From contig CM055109.1 in NCBI GenBank assembly GCA_029204225.1, positions 19,731,783 to 19,795,782 on the forward strand: 64,000 bases of DNA. Reading direction: 5' to 3'. Under the pieces are notes generated by a model, which had not been told where the DNA came from, ran no database searches, and worked only from the letters and a program-made list of their open reading frames with translations. Positions 10,917 through 22,537 of this stretch are shown in pieces (position 1 is the first letter of the stretch; the number at the start of each line of letters is the position of its first letter). The position numbers were made by a program, and so were the translations under genes. The DNA comes from Diphasiastrum complanatum. Lineage: Eukaryota; Streptophyta; Lycopodiopsida; Lycopodiales; Lycopodiaceae.

Positions 10917-11737
10917 TGTTGGGGGTATTCCCAACAAACTGTAAATAAATAAAATCCTCCAATAAAATGTGTTGCGAGGGCATGACATCCTGCGTGTATA
11001 AGCCCATGGCCCAATGAGCACGCAATCGAAGTTGTAAATAAAATAAACTTGACTTGGGCCTTGTAATTAAAATAAAACTAGAGGCCCAATGTCATTTTTA
11101 AACTTAGAGATCACTTTTTAGAGTTGGGTCCAAATTGGGACTCACATTAATCTTGTGATTTCTAATGTACTTTTTGTGGACCCTTGGATCAAGTTTGGTC
11201 CAAGATGAATGGATAGGATCATTGTGAATATTAGCCAATAAGATTGAGGGGCAAGGGCCTTCCCCATTTTATAAAAAGACACCATTTGTACACTATTTGG
11301 ATGCTTAATGAGGAGGAGGAAACTCTACCATTTTTGGAAGAGAAGCATCCTCATTTGCTATTCACTACTTGTTATTGCTCTTGATTGTGTTTTCCATTGC
11401 TTTCTATTTTCAAGTTTATTGTTTGCCATAGTGAATGTTTTTCCATTAGCAAGCATAAGGAGCATTTGAACTAACCTCCACCCTCACTCTCTATCTCTCT
11501 CTTTCTCTTCCCTTCTCAATCTCTTCTTCTCCATTCCTTCTCTTCAACCAAAACTATGGTGAATGCAGGTGTAGAGGGGTAAACTTAAAGAGAAGTAGTA
11601 TAGTGGTGAGTAGAGTTAAGGGAGAAAGTAGGAAATAAACTAAAAGTAGCATCTATGTATAGCTAGGCACCTATCCAGTGATCTAACCTTTGTTGACAAA
11701 CGGAAGGGCTATACTACGAGAGATCATCGACCCCACA
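10917..11737 (+). repeat. Candidate gypsy LTR
   Basis: Starts TGTTGGGGG and ends CCCCACA, a near-perfect terminal inversion of the kind seen at LTR ends, 821 bp apart. A plus-strand TATA box candidate (TTTTATAAAAAG) lies near 11268-11280. The start is itself palindromic (TGTTGGGGGTATTCCCAACA). It directly follows the gag remnant and abuts the truncated copia LTR at 11738. No second copy is in the window, so the LTR call is tentative. Confidence 0.45.
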
Positions 11738-12321
11738 TAGCATTAGCTTCAACACGAGTTAGAGAGAGAAAGTTAGAGAGATAACAAACAAAATAGTCTA
11801 GATCCAAAATGGCATGAGGTAGCTACAAAACTTTGGTTCTTCATCATTGATTGTGAGGAGAGCTACACATATTTATGGATTTTGAGGTAGCTCGAGGTAG
11901 AACCACATCTATCCATTCCAAAATGACAACTAAAGTGACATCTAGAGTCTATGTGACATTTGTCACTTGCCATGCATGAAATTCTACCCACTTTTTACAA
12001 GTGTACTAGTTCTAACTAACAAAGTACAAATCATCATGCATGTGTCCATTACACTTTGTGCATGCGTTGCATGTCACTATGGATCAATTACAGTTAATGC
12101 ATGTGAATTGCCACGAGTTTCTACAAGCATGACTTTGTCAATTCTATGTCTACAAACTATATGCAAGTTGTATTATTCAATCTAGACTTTACATAACCAT
12201 GTAGCTCGAGTTCTATGTAGGCCAAACTTGGCATTTTGCATTTATGAGCTACATACTTGCATGGTACAATATTTGTAGCAAGCCAAGAAATCAATATGGA
12301 TTTGTTTTTCCAATTTTGACA
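11738..12321 (-). repeat. Copia 3' LTR, outer end truncated
   Basis: Matches 17297-17880 over its full length. The inner edge ends TTTTGACA at 12321. The outer 212 bp (equivalent to 17085-17296) are missing, so target-site duplications cannot be checked. Confidence 0.9.
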
Positions 12322-12331
12322 CTCCTAAAAA
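12322..12331 (-). other. Copia polypurine tract
   Basis: Minus strand TTTTTAGGAG immediately before the LTR start TGTCAAAATTGG. Confidence 0.65.
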
Positions 12332-12335
12332 TAAT

Positions 12336-15300
12336 CTATATTGATTTGAACATGGATCTTGGTATAACTCCAAGATTGTCTCTATGCTTGATGAAGGAAC
12401 TTTTGCTCAAGGTTTGGTGAGCATATCAGCAATGCAAGATGATGTGTCGATGTGCTCCAAATTAATTTCCCCTCCAATGAGCTTCTCTCTCACGAAGTGA
12501 TGTGCAACTTCGATATGCTTGCTCCTTGCATGGAATATCAGGTTGTTGGCAAGGGCTTGGGCTCAAATGTTATCACACATGATCATAGGTAGATCTTCTT
12601 CCAAGATTATCGTTAGTTCCACTAGTAACTTCTTGATCCAAAGCACTTCCTTTGTTGTTGTAGTAAGTGCCTTGTACTCAGCTTCACATGATGAGAGTGA
12701 TACAGTATCTTGCTTTTTGGAAAGCCAAGATATCAAGTTTCCTCCAAGATATATGACATAAGCACTTGTAGAATGTCAATCTGCTCTATCACTCGCAAAA
12801 TCCGAGTCAGAATAACCAATAATAGAAAGATCTTCACTTTTATACAATTAACCAAAATCAAAAGTTGAAGATATATATCTAAGCACTCTCTTGGCCATTT
12901 TCCAATGATAGATAGTAGGATTTTGCATAGCCTGGCTCAACTTATGAACACTAAAGCTTATGTCAGGTCTAGCTATTGTGAGCCAAATTAAGGAGCCTAT
13001 AAGACTTCTAAAAAGTGTGATGTCCACGAAGGATCTTTCATCACCTTTGTTAGAATCCTTTACGTTTTGCTCCATAGGTGTTTCTATACTCTTACAATTC
13101 AACATATTGAACTTCTTTAACATTGAAAGAGCATACTTGGATTGACATACAAAAGCTTTACCTTTAAGAAAGTCTATCTCTAATCCTATAATATAGTGAA
13201 TTTTTCCAAGATCTTGCATCTTGAACTCTTTTCCAAGTGCAATCTTGGTTCCCTCAACTAACTTGATACTACTTTCTGTCAGAATGATATCATCAACATA
13301 AATAAGAAGAATGACAATATCTTTATCAAAAAAGTTGACATATAAGGAAGGATCATAGTTACTAAGATTAAATCCTAGCGACTCAAGAAAGGTGTTAAGT
13401 CGATAATACCATGACCTTGGAGCTTGTTTCAATCCATATAAACTTTTGAAGAGCAAGCAAACTTTTTCTTTATCATGGATGAACCCAATAGGCTAATCCA
13501 TAGAAATCTCTTCTTCTAGATACCCATTTAGAAATGCATTAGAGACATCTAGTTGAAGAACTTGCCAATTGAAAAAACAAGCGAGAGAAATTATGATTCT
13601 AATTGATACCATCTTTGCAACTGGGGCAAAGGTCTCCTTATAATCAAGTCCATAAACTTGAGCAAAACCTTTAGCACAAAGCCTAGCCTTGTACTTGTTG
13701 ATTGTGCCATCTTGATTATACTTGACTCGAAAAACCCACTTGCAACCAATGATGTGCTTGTTGGATGGAAGATCTACAAGCTCCCATGTCTTATTGGCCA
13801 TCAAAGCATCATATTCTTCCTTCATGTCAAGGTACCATTCCTTCAAGTTGAGTGCATCATATACATTCTTCGGCTTTTCATGAGAAATAAAATAGGCATA
13901 ATTACTGGAGTTGATTTCCACTTGCTTGTCTCTATCTTCATAGGTAAGCCTTCTAGGCTCGGATCTTTCTCTTTGAGATCTCCTTGGTGAGAAGATTCGA
14001 GGTGACTCCTCCTCAATTCTCGGCCCCATCTCTCCATGATAATCTTCAAGGGTGATGATTGGAGTATCTTTGTGAGAATCTTTGAACTCGGCCTCCTCAA
14101 GAATGTATTTTTGATCTTCATGGAATATAACATCCCTACTCTCAATTGTAGTTGAGGTAGAGGGAACATAGATTTTGTAAGCTTTCTTGTTGGATGCATA
14201 TCCAACCATGATCTCTTTAATAGAATTAGGATCATCTCTTTTCCTTGTTTCCAAGGGCACATTAACAAAGCAAGCACAACCAAAAACTCTAAGGTGATCT
14301 ACCTTAGGTTTCTTCTTAGACAAGACTTCAAAAGGTGATTTTCCAGCAAGTGCATTGTGAGGTAATCTATTGCACAAATAGTTTGCACAATTTATAGCTT
14401 CACCCCAATAATCAATAGGCAAAAAAGCTGCTACTCGAATTTCTTTAGAATTTCTTTAGCACATTCACATAAAGATCTGTTTTTCCTCTCATCTACACCA
14501 TTTTGAGATGGAGAATAAGCACAAGAAAACTCTCTCTTTCTTTTTTCACCTTCACAGTATTCATGAAACTTGTTGGAGATGTATTCACCTCCTCCATCAC
14601 ATCTTAAAGCTTTAACTTTAAAAGAAAACTGTTTCTCAACATAAGCTTTGAAGATTAGGAAGTGATAAAAACCCATTGCCTTTGAAGAAAGTAGATACAA
14701 CCAAGTATATCTAGTAAAGTCATCAATAAAGGTGACAGAACATGTTGCACCACCAATAATTTTAGAAGAGAAAAAATGTACATCTGAGTGTATAAGCTCC
14801 AAAGGATGAATAGTCTTCATAAAAGACTTCTGATATGGCATTCTGTGTGACTTTGCGATGGCACAAGCCTCAGAAGGCTTGAAATCTTTAGAAAGAGATT
14901 TTGGAAGACCAATAGCCTTCACCTTCTTAACCATAGAAGACATAGATTTAAAGTTAGGCCCGACCCAACCTTCTATGCCACAGCTCCTCCTTAGATAACA
15001 AAGCAACTTCACAAAGGTTTGCATTCTCATAAAAATTCAACTTAAAATTTCCACCACATCTAGATCCATCAGCAAGGATCTCATCTTTTCTCTTGATAAA
15101 ACAAGTATTGGAGTTGAACTTTACATCACAACCATTATCAAGCAACTTTCCCACACTAATTAAGTTCTTTGTGAGTTTTGGAATGAAAAGAACATTAGAA
15201 AGTGCAAGAACTTTTGAAGAAGCAAGTTTCAATGGAATGTTGCCAATTCCTTCTATTGGGCACTCATGATCATTAGCTATGTAAATAGATCTCTTGAGTC

Positions 15301-16324
15301 CTTTGAAAGGTAAGATTGAGTCAAATGTCTCCTTTGAATAGCACATATGTGAAGAGGCTCCACTGTCTATGTACCAAGCTCCATCTTTATTGAAAGGTGA
15401 TGAAGAAAAACTGGACACCATAAGTGATCCTTCTCCATCACTTGCAACAGAATCTTCTTCAATCTCTTTGGAGAGATTAGCTTGTTTGAGTTGGTTTTTT
15501 TTCTTGAAGCAATTAGAGGCATAGTGCCCCTTCTTGCCACAGAAGAAACACTTCACTTTTTTCTTCTTGGTCTTTGAGTTAGAAGGATGAGGTGTATCAT
15601 CCTCTTCACCATCTTTGTCTCGATCTTTGGCTTTGTCTTTGTTGGATGCTTGAGAGAACTGGTTGTTACTCCTTCCTTTCTGCTTGCCTTTGACAAAGAG
15701 GGCTTTGTCACTTCCACCATGCTCGAGTTTGTTCATCCTGGAGAGTTTATAGCTTTGTCTAGATTCTTCAAAAATAATAATTCCTTGGAGAGTTTCTAGA
15801 TTAGGCAACTCCTCTTTAATAGCAAAAGACTGACCAAGATTATCATAGTCATCTCTCAAGCCATTCAATATGAATTGAACTAGCTCATCTTGGCTAATAG
15901 TAACACCAACACAGGAAAGCTCTCTATGTAAATCTTTAACTCTCAGAACATAGTTAGATGCACTCTCTTCACTTCTTTGGAAACTTTGGAAAATCTGATT
16001 CCTAAGAGTGAGTATTCTAGAAGTATTCTTTGCTTCATAGATGGTCTTTAGTGCATTCCAAGCTTCTTTGGCTGTAGTGCAAGATCCTATCTCTCTCAAA
16101 ATTTCATTAGATACATTCATCTTAATGAAACATAGAGCCATTCTAGCTCTTTTCTTATACTTAAGAATTTCAGCCTATGCTTGAGGCTCCTCTTCAACAC
16201 CAAGCACAATATCCATAACATCCTGGAGTATCAAGATAGACTCCATTCTAAACTTCCAAATTGAGTAATTAGAAGTGTTTAGTCTTGCACTAGCTTCTAG
16301 AAGATATCCTCCCTGAGATGCCAT
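12336..16324 (-). pseudogene. Copia gag-pol polyprotein, disrupted
   Basis: Starts at the ATG at 16324 (MASQGGYLLEAS) and ends at TAG 12336-12338. In order: Gag (UBN2-like, to about 15560), knuckle CFFCGKKGHYASNC (about 15510-15555), protease DSGASSHMC (about 15345-15375), integrase zinc region ELWHRRLG (about 14975), integrase core with SDVHF, CDGGGEY and SPSQNG, RT starting WELVDLPSNKHIIGCKWVF with catalytic IYVDD (about 13285-13310), and RNase H with SSCEAEY and ARSKHIEV. Breaks seen: TAG near 16187, a 1-base shift near 14960, an 11-bp tandem duplication at 14437-14458, TAG at 13495 (Gln to stop in the MDQP motif), a stop near 12847, TGA near 12560 and a shift near 12410. All catalytic residues that are visible remain intact. 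Confidence 0.92.
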
Positions 16325-17072
16325 TTTAATGAAGACTTCTTAGTTATTGGACTAAGATATGTTTGAGCTTGTTCCAATTAGACTTAAAGTTGCTGCTCTC
16401 TTTCACTATAGGTTTGTTCAAGGATGTACTACCTTCCTATGTGAAACACTTGCAACTGTATTCGAGATGACTCTCAAATATTCCACAAAACAAGTTATCT
16501 AGATCAGACACACAAAGTGGATTGAGACACTTTGGCTAGTTTGAATCCTACTTTTGGCACGTGTGAACTGCATCAAAAGAGAACACAATTCACTCTCAAA
16601 AGACTCAAAAGGTGTTCATTACCTCAAAATCAGTCTTAACCTTCAGTTTCTTGTGTAGGATGCTCAAAACAATGGATTCAGAACAAAGCAAGATTGAATC
16701 AAATCAAAATGCTGTCACTCGGTCCAAATCCCTATCCTCTTTAAGAGCTTCTAACTCTTGATAGACACATCAAATTGATTTGGTTTTAATTTCTATGGAA
16801 AGTACAGATCATAAGCTTTCCATCAAGCTATAACACTGCTATCTTTGGATCTATTAGCAAGGAGAACAAAAGGACTGAAAATCTTTGATTTTCACACGTG
16901 TGGAATTTCAAAATTCCCTACTACCACTTTTCAGGTCTAAAAATTCAGTTCCAATCCAATTTGATCCAACTACACTTCAAAGAAAGGTGAGAAATAAAAA
17001 ACTACTTTTTTGCTAGGTTTAGCTCTCAATATCTTGTACAATCAGAGATGTTAGCATGCAAAGCTTAATTTG
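16325..17072 (-). other. Copia leader, no gene
   Basis: Untranslated leader between primer-binding site and gag. No coding feature seen. Confidence 0.6.
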
Positions 17073-17084
17073 GCTCTGATACCA
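17073..17084 (-). other. tRNA-iMet primer-binding site (copia)
   Basis: Minus strand TGGTATCAGAGC, flush with the LTR edge at 17085. Confidence 0.9.
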
Positions 17085-17880
17085 TGACAAAATTTCCAGA
17101 ATTTACACGTGTGGAGAATGTCCACAAGTATGATTGATCTTGATTAAGCTTTGTGATTAGCACAATAACCTGATTCTAGATTGTTTAGCAAGATCTAGTT
17201 CAGAAGAAATGGCTTAACCACAATCTAGCATGCTAAGCATCAGATTATGATAGCAATGAATCAAAGAATGAACAAAAGTACAAGATTTCAGTGTATTAGC
17301 ATTAGCTTCAACACGAGTTAGAGAGAGAAAACTAGAGAGATAACAAGCAAAATAGTTTAGATCCAAAATGGCATGAGGTAGCTACAAAACTTTGGTTCTT
17401 CATCATTGATTGTGAGGAGAGCTACACATATTTATGGATTTTGAGGTAGCTCGAGGTAGAACCACATCTATCCATTCCAAAATGACAACTAAAGTGACAT
17501 CTAGAGTCTATGTGACATTTGTCACTTGTCATGCATGAAATTCTACCAACTTTTTACAAGTGTACTAGTTCTAACTAACAAAGTACAAATCATCATGCAT
17601 GTGTCCATTACACTTTGTGCATGCCTTGCATGTCACTATGGATCACTTACAATTAATGCATGTGAATTGCCACGAGTTTCTACAAGCATGACTTTGTCAA
17701 TTCTATGTCTACAAACTATATGCAAGTTGTATTCTTCAATCTAGACTTTACTTAACCATGTAGCTCGAGTTCTATGTAGGCCAAACTTGGCATTTTGCAT
17801 TTATGAGCTACATACTTGCATGGTACACCATTTGTAGCAAGCCAAGAAATCAGTATGGATTTGTTTTTCCAATTTTAACA
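17085..17880 (-). repeat. Copia 5' LTR, complete (796 bp)
   Basis: Plus-strand ends TGACAAAATTTCC and TTTTAACA. Outer end at 17880 abuts gypsy integrase sequence, so the element inserted next to or into a gypsy copy. Confidence 0.88.
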
Positions 17881-18290
17881 GGATTCATTAAGGAGTTGCG
17901 TTGTGGCAATCCTTAATGAAGGGACTAAAAACTCTACTGGCATTACAACATCCTGACCATATAACATTTGGAAGGGTGTGCTTCCTTTATATGCTATCTT
18001 GAATGCCACATAGCAGCATGCAACTTGTGTTCCCAATCTGATCTACTAGCTTCGACTATTTTTCTGAGGACGCTACACAAGGTCTTATTGGATGATTCTG
18101 CTTGTCCATTACCACGAGGATAATAAGACGTACTGGTCCTATGGATCACGAAGAATTCTTCCAACAGGACCTTGATGGTCTCATTGATGAAATGAATTCT
18201 ACGATTGCTGACTATCTCCACCGAGCATCCAAAGCACAGAATGATATTTTCATAAAGGAACTTGGCAGTGGTCCTAGCATCAACTACTCG
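17881..18290 (-). pseudogene. Ty3/gypsy integrase fragment
   Basis: Minus strand carries the end of a gypsy integrase core: HFINETIKVLLEEFF, TSYYPRGNGQAESSNKTL (with the catalytic-region Glu), RSDWEHKLHAAMW, then after a shift STPFQMLYGQDVVMPVEF. The fragment is cut at 17880 by the copia LTR. The upstream integrase residues near 18230-18290 are barely recognisable. No other gypsy part of this copy is adjacent. Confidence 0.82.
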
Positions 18291-18390
18291 TGTAAGCCCA
18301 AGCCAATGAGCACACTAGCTAAATAGATTAAGTTGTGTTCTAGCGACTTGGTCCCTAGGTAAGTTTGAGGCCCAAGTTCACAAAGTCAAG

Positions 18391-18582
18391 TTGGATTCAC
18401 GAATCATTCACGAATCGTAAACATACCTCCAGGACCGCAAACCGCAATGGGACGCAAAACAAAAAGATACGAAAGGAACAAAAAGAATGAAAGCAAACGA
18501 AGGCGACGAAACAAACGAAGGGGAATCTCTCATGCTGCCAGCTGATAGCTCAACGGGCTTGGAATCGTAGACTTCACGCCCA
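18391..18582. repeat. Left arm of a diverged inverted repeat
   Basis: Reverse complement of about 21946-22111. Shared words include AACGGGCTTGGA, ACTTCACGCCCAGCT, CTGCCAGCTG and GAATCATTC. Its inner end (18582) meets the copia zinc knuckle exactly. The arm has several insertions relative to its partner. Confidence 0.65.
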
Positions 18583-21217
18583 GCTATTGTGGCAAGAAGG
18601 GGCATTATGCCACCAATTGCTTCAAGAAGAAGAGTTAATTCAAGCAAGCCAACATTTTTAATGAAGAGAAGGAAGACGCTCATGCAAGTGATGGAGAGAG
18701 ATCTCTTATGGTCTCGAGTTTTTCTTCATCACCTTTCAAGAAGGATGGTTCGTGGTATATCGACAGTGGAGCTTCCTCACATATGTGTAGCTCCAAGCAT
18801 TCTTTTTCATCCATGTCACCTTATGAAGGAGCCAAGAAGTCCATCTACACAGCAAATGATCATGAGTGTGCTATTGAAGGCATAGGGACCATTCCCTTAA
18901 AGCTTTCTTCATCAAAAGTTCTTTCTCTGTCTAAAGTACTTTTTGTTCCTAAGTTAACAAATAATCTTATTAGTGTTGGGAAATTGTTTGATAGTGGACT
19001 AGATGTGAGTTTCAATGTTGATACATGTACAATCAAGAAGCATGATAAGATCCTTGCATTTGGGTCTAGATATGGTGGAATCTACAAGCTTGATCCCAAA
19101 GAGTATGCTAACTCTTGTGATGGTGCTTTTGCTTCTCATATTTCTTTGGAGGAACTTTGGCATAGAAGGTTGGGACATCCTAACTATAGTTCTATGGTGT
19201 CCATGGTCAAGAAAGCCAAAGCTATTGGCTTGCCTAATCTTATCTCCAAGAATTTCAAGCCATGTGAGGCTTGTGCCATATCTAAGTCTCATAAGAAGCC
19301 TTTTTCAAAGTCATCTATCAAGACTACACATCCATTGGAGCTCATACACTCGGATGTGCACTTCTCATCTTCAAAGAGCAAGGGTGGTGCTACTTGATTT
19401 GTAACTTTCATTGATGATTTCACTAGATTTACTTGGGTATATCTTCTAGCTTCAAAGTCTATGGTGTTTGACTATTTCCTAAAGTTCAAAGCTCTAGTTG
19501 AAAAGCAATCTTCATACAAAATCAAGATTCTTAGAAGTGATGGAGGTGGTGAGTACACTTCCAATAAATTTCATGATTATTGTGAGCTTGAAGGCATTAA
19601 AAGGGAGTTTTCTTGTGCATATACACCATCTCAAAATGGGGTGGCTGAAAGAAAGAATAGAACATTGTGTGAATGTGCCAAAACCATTAGAATTGAGGCA
19701 TCCTTGCCAAAAGACTTTTGGGGTGAGGCTATCAATTGTTCAAACTATCTTTGCAATCGACTCCCTCATGTAGCACTTGGAGGAAAGTCAACATATGAAG
19801 CACTTTATTTGAAGAAACCTAAGGTTGATCACCTTAGAGTATTTGGATGCATATGCTTTGTCCATATTCCCTTGGAAACGAGAAAGAAGGATGATCCTTG
19901 TACAAGCAAAGGAGTAATGGTTGGATATTCATCCAACAAGAAAGCCTATCAAATCTACATGCTCTCTACTTCTAAAGTAATTGATAGTAGAGATGTAGTT
20001 TTTCATGAAGAAGAAAAGTCCAATCTTGGAGGGGCCGAGATCATGCAACCTCAAAATCTATCACCGTTTGTTATTGAAGACAATCAACATATGGAGGAGT
20101 CGATATTTGAAGATGGAAGTCCTCGGATTTTCACTCCTAGAAGATCCATGAGGGAGAGATCCGAGCCTAAGAGGCTCACTTATGATGACAAAGGAAAACA
20201 AGTGGATCTTGATTCCACTTATGCTTATTTTGTTTATCACGAGGAGCCCAAAGATGTCCAAGAAGCCCTCAATACCAAGGAGTGGTATGAGGCCATGAAG
20301 ATTGAATATGATGCCTTGATCACCAACCACACATGGGAGCTAGTGGATCCACCACCTAACATGCATGTCATTGGATGCAAGTGGGTGTTCAAGATCAAGT
20401 ACAATCATAATGGCTCCATCAACAAGTACAAGACAAGATTATGTGCTAAAGGCTTTGCACAAATATATGGCCTTGACCATGAAGAAACCTTTCCTCCCAT
20501 AGCAAAGATGGTGACAATAAGAATCAAAATCTCTCTTGCCTTATTTTTTAAGTGGAAACTATTTCAACTTGATGTCTCCAATGATTTTTTGAATGGCTAT
20601 CTTGAGGAGGAGATATACATGGAAAGCCTCAAGGATTTATCAAGGATAAATCTAAGGTGTGTTTGCTATTTAGAAGTCTTTATGGCTTGAAGCAAGCACC
20701 TAGATCATGGTATTCAAGACTCAACAACTTTCTACTTTCATTAGGATTTGTGCTTAGTGACTATGATCCTTCTATGTACTTAAAGTTTGATGGTAGTAAT
20801 ATTGTCATTCTTCTAATCTATGTAGATGACATTATTCTTAGTGAAAGTTGTTTGATGCTAGTTCAAGAAACCAAAGATGCATTAGGGAAAGAATTTAAAA
20901 TGCAAGATCTAGGAGAGATCCATTACATTTTAGGCCTTGAAATTGATTTTCATGAAGAGTATGCTTTTATTTGTCAATCTAGATATGTCTTTTCTATGTT
21001 GAGAAAATTCAATATGCAAAATTGTAAAGGCATAGATACTCCCATGGAGCAACATGTAAAAGATCCTATTAAAGGTGATGAAAGATCCTTCGAGGACATC
21101 ACAATTTATAGGAGTCTTATAGGCTCTTTAATTTGGCTTACTATCACTAGACCCGATTTGAGCTATTGTGTGCACAAATTGAGTCAATTTATGCAAGATC
21201 CCAAGATCCACCATTAG
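18583..21217 (+). pseudogene. Copia gag-pol fragment, plus strand
   Basis: Begins inside the zinc knuckle (CGKKGHYATNCFKKK) and ends inside the RT/RNase H junction (RPDLSYCVHKLSQFMQDP). In between: protease WYIDSGASSHMC, ELWHRRLGHPNY, integrase core with IDDFTRFTW, SDGGGEY, SQNGVAERKNRT, RT with VIGCKWVFKIKYN and IYVDDIIL. Breaks: TAG near 18636, TGA at 19396-19398, a frameshift near 20622. It is closely related to the minus-strand copia at 12336-16324, in the opposite direction. No LTR, primer site or RNase H remains. Confidence 0.92.
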
Positions 21218-21405
21218 TTCACAGCCAGCGAAACTCCACAACAGAACGATGTAGTTGAAAGAAAGAATTGAACTCTATTGGAAGCTGCATGCTCCATGAT
21301 CTCCAATGCTCAAATACCCAAGAAATTTTGGGCTGAAGAAATATCTACTTCTATCTACAACATTATTCCAGCACGAAGGCAGTTGACAACAAACTTTGTT
21401 TGACG
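21218..21405 (+). pseudogene. Integrase scrap of a second copia family
   Basis: Translates as SETPQQNDVVERKN, a stop, then TLLEAACSMISNAQIPKKFW, matching the end of a copia integrase core (usual form TPQQNGVVERKNRTLLE). The joint to the preceding copia RT is abrupt, so two elements were joined here by deletion or template switching. Confidence 0.8.
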
Positions 21406-21945
21406 ACTGTCTCAAACGCCCAATTTTTTGCAATCTCTCTTTATGGTTGTCTTGATACTATTTTGTACGATATGATAGGCCACTGGCCAGCGCATTCTGA
21501 TGGACTAATACCAAAACTACTCTATTCCATTCTCTAAGTAATCCAAATCCTGCTATCATAGTTATTATTTTTCATCGTTTTTATTTGGTGGGATGACGAC
21601 CTTCATTTCCGCTACCATCAGTTTGATTTGGGAGTGAGATTGTCAGTGTCTCGCTCGTTGGCAGCCAAACGCTCTACTCTTTCGTTGTGATCTGCTCGTT
21701 GGCAGACTTTCATGCACAGCTCTTTCGTTTCTATTATTTTTCTTTTCTGCTCTGCTTGCTAGTCTCTCTCTGTCTCTTACAAAATTTTTGTCTATTTAGA
21801 TCCTACATTATGATTCAGGAGAATAGTTTATATATCTCCACTACGTGGAGTTTACAAGACAGCCAAAACAAAAGATAAAAAACTAGACTAGTTAATGCTA
21901 ATCAGCTAATCAGTTACTCTCCGTCATTGCTACTCGTTTCAGCTG
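21406..21945. other. No gene seen
   Basis: Unassigned sequence between the integrase scrap and the right inverted-repeat arm. The words CTCGTTGGCAG occur twice (about 21653 and 21692). Confidence 0.4.
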
Positions 21946-22111
21946 GGCGTGAAGTCTAAGACTCCAAGCCCGTTGAGCTGCCAGCTGGCAGCACAAAAGA
22001 TTCTCCTTCGTTACTTTTCCAACCTTTCGTTTTGTGTCCCTTTGCGATTGTTGTGGTTTTGGAGGCATGTTTATGATTCCCGAATGATTCGCGAATCATT
22101 CGTCCTTTGTT
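21946..22111. repeat. Right arm of the inverted repeat, with a perfect palindrome
   Basis: Inverse copy of 18391-18582. It contains a perfect 22-base palindrome at 22081-22102 centred on GATTCGCGAATC. Related ATTCGCGAATCATTC words occur near 38860 in an unrelated LTR. Confidence 0.65.
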
Positions 22112-22490
22112 TGTCTCTTAAGCACGCTGACTTTCGCAAATCGTTCGACCTTCGAGTCAAGGTTTGTTGACTTTTGCGTTGTGGCAAAGTTGTAGGACTT
22201 CACCATTTTTGACAATAATTTTCTTAACAAATAGTAGGTTCAAACTCTAGTGATTATTGCAAAATTAAACAGATAGTTCCTTAGATACATAACAGAGAAA
22301 TTATCTTAAATTGGGATGCTAATGATAAAGCTATTGTTGGGGAATGATGAATGGAAAATGAGAATGAGTGTTCCGACATCAAAAGTCGGACGTGTTGAAC
22401 GAATCGGATTAGGACGATCCTACTACTGCTTGAAGAAAGGGTTCGACAAGTTCCCACGGTGCATGCACTACTGATAACTAAGTAGGCAAT
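22112..22490. other. No gene seen
   Basis: Nothing recognisable. A short inverted pair occurs near 22374-22392 (TCCGACATCAAAAGTCGGA). Confidence 0.4.
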
Positions 22491-22537
22491 TCATTCATGG
22501 CCAATTCATCAACACTTGATGAATTGGCCATGAATGA
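22491..22537. repeat. Perfect 22-bp hairpin with 3-base loop
   Basis: Arms 22491-22512 and 22516-22537 are exact reverse complements (arm ends TCATTCATGG and CCATGAATGA), loop CAC. It lies exactly at the edge of the minus-strand copia-derived segment that follows. See findings. Confidence 0.9.

Larger units (their letters stand above)
11738..17880 (-). mobile_element. Near-complete copia retrotransposon (6.1 kb)
   Basis: Minus-strand order: 5' LTR (17880-17085), primer-binding site, leader, gag-protease-integrase-RT-RNase H, polypurine tract, 3' LTR (12321-11738). This is the domain order of Ty1/copia. The two LTRs align over 584 bp without gaps and with about 15 differences by eye, so the insertion is fairly young. 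The 3' LTR lacks its outer 212 bp, replaced by the gypsy LTR ending at 11737. Several stops and frameshifts make it non-autonomous. Confidence 0.92.

Noticed and set aside
18391-22111. Classical DNA transposon with terminal inverted repeats
   Set aside because: Kept only as a finding: no transposase, no clear target-site duplication and the arms differ by several insertions.
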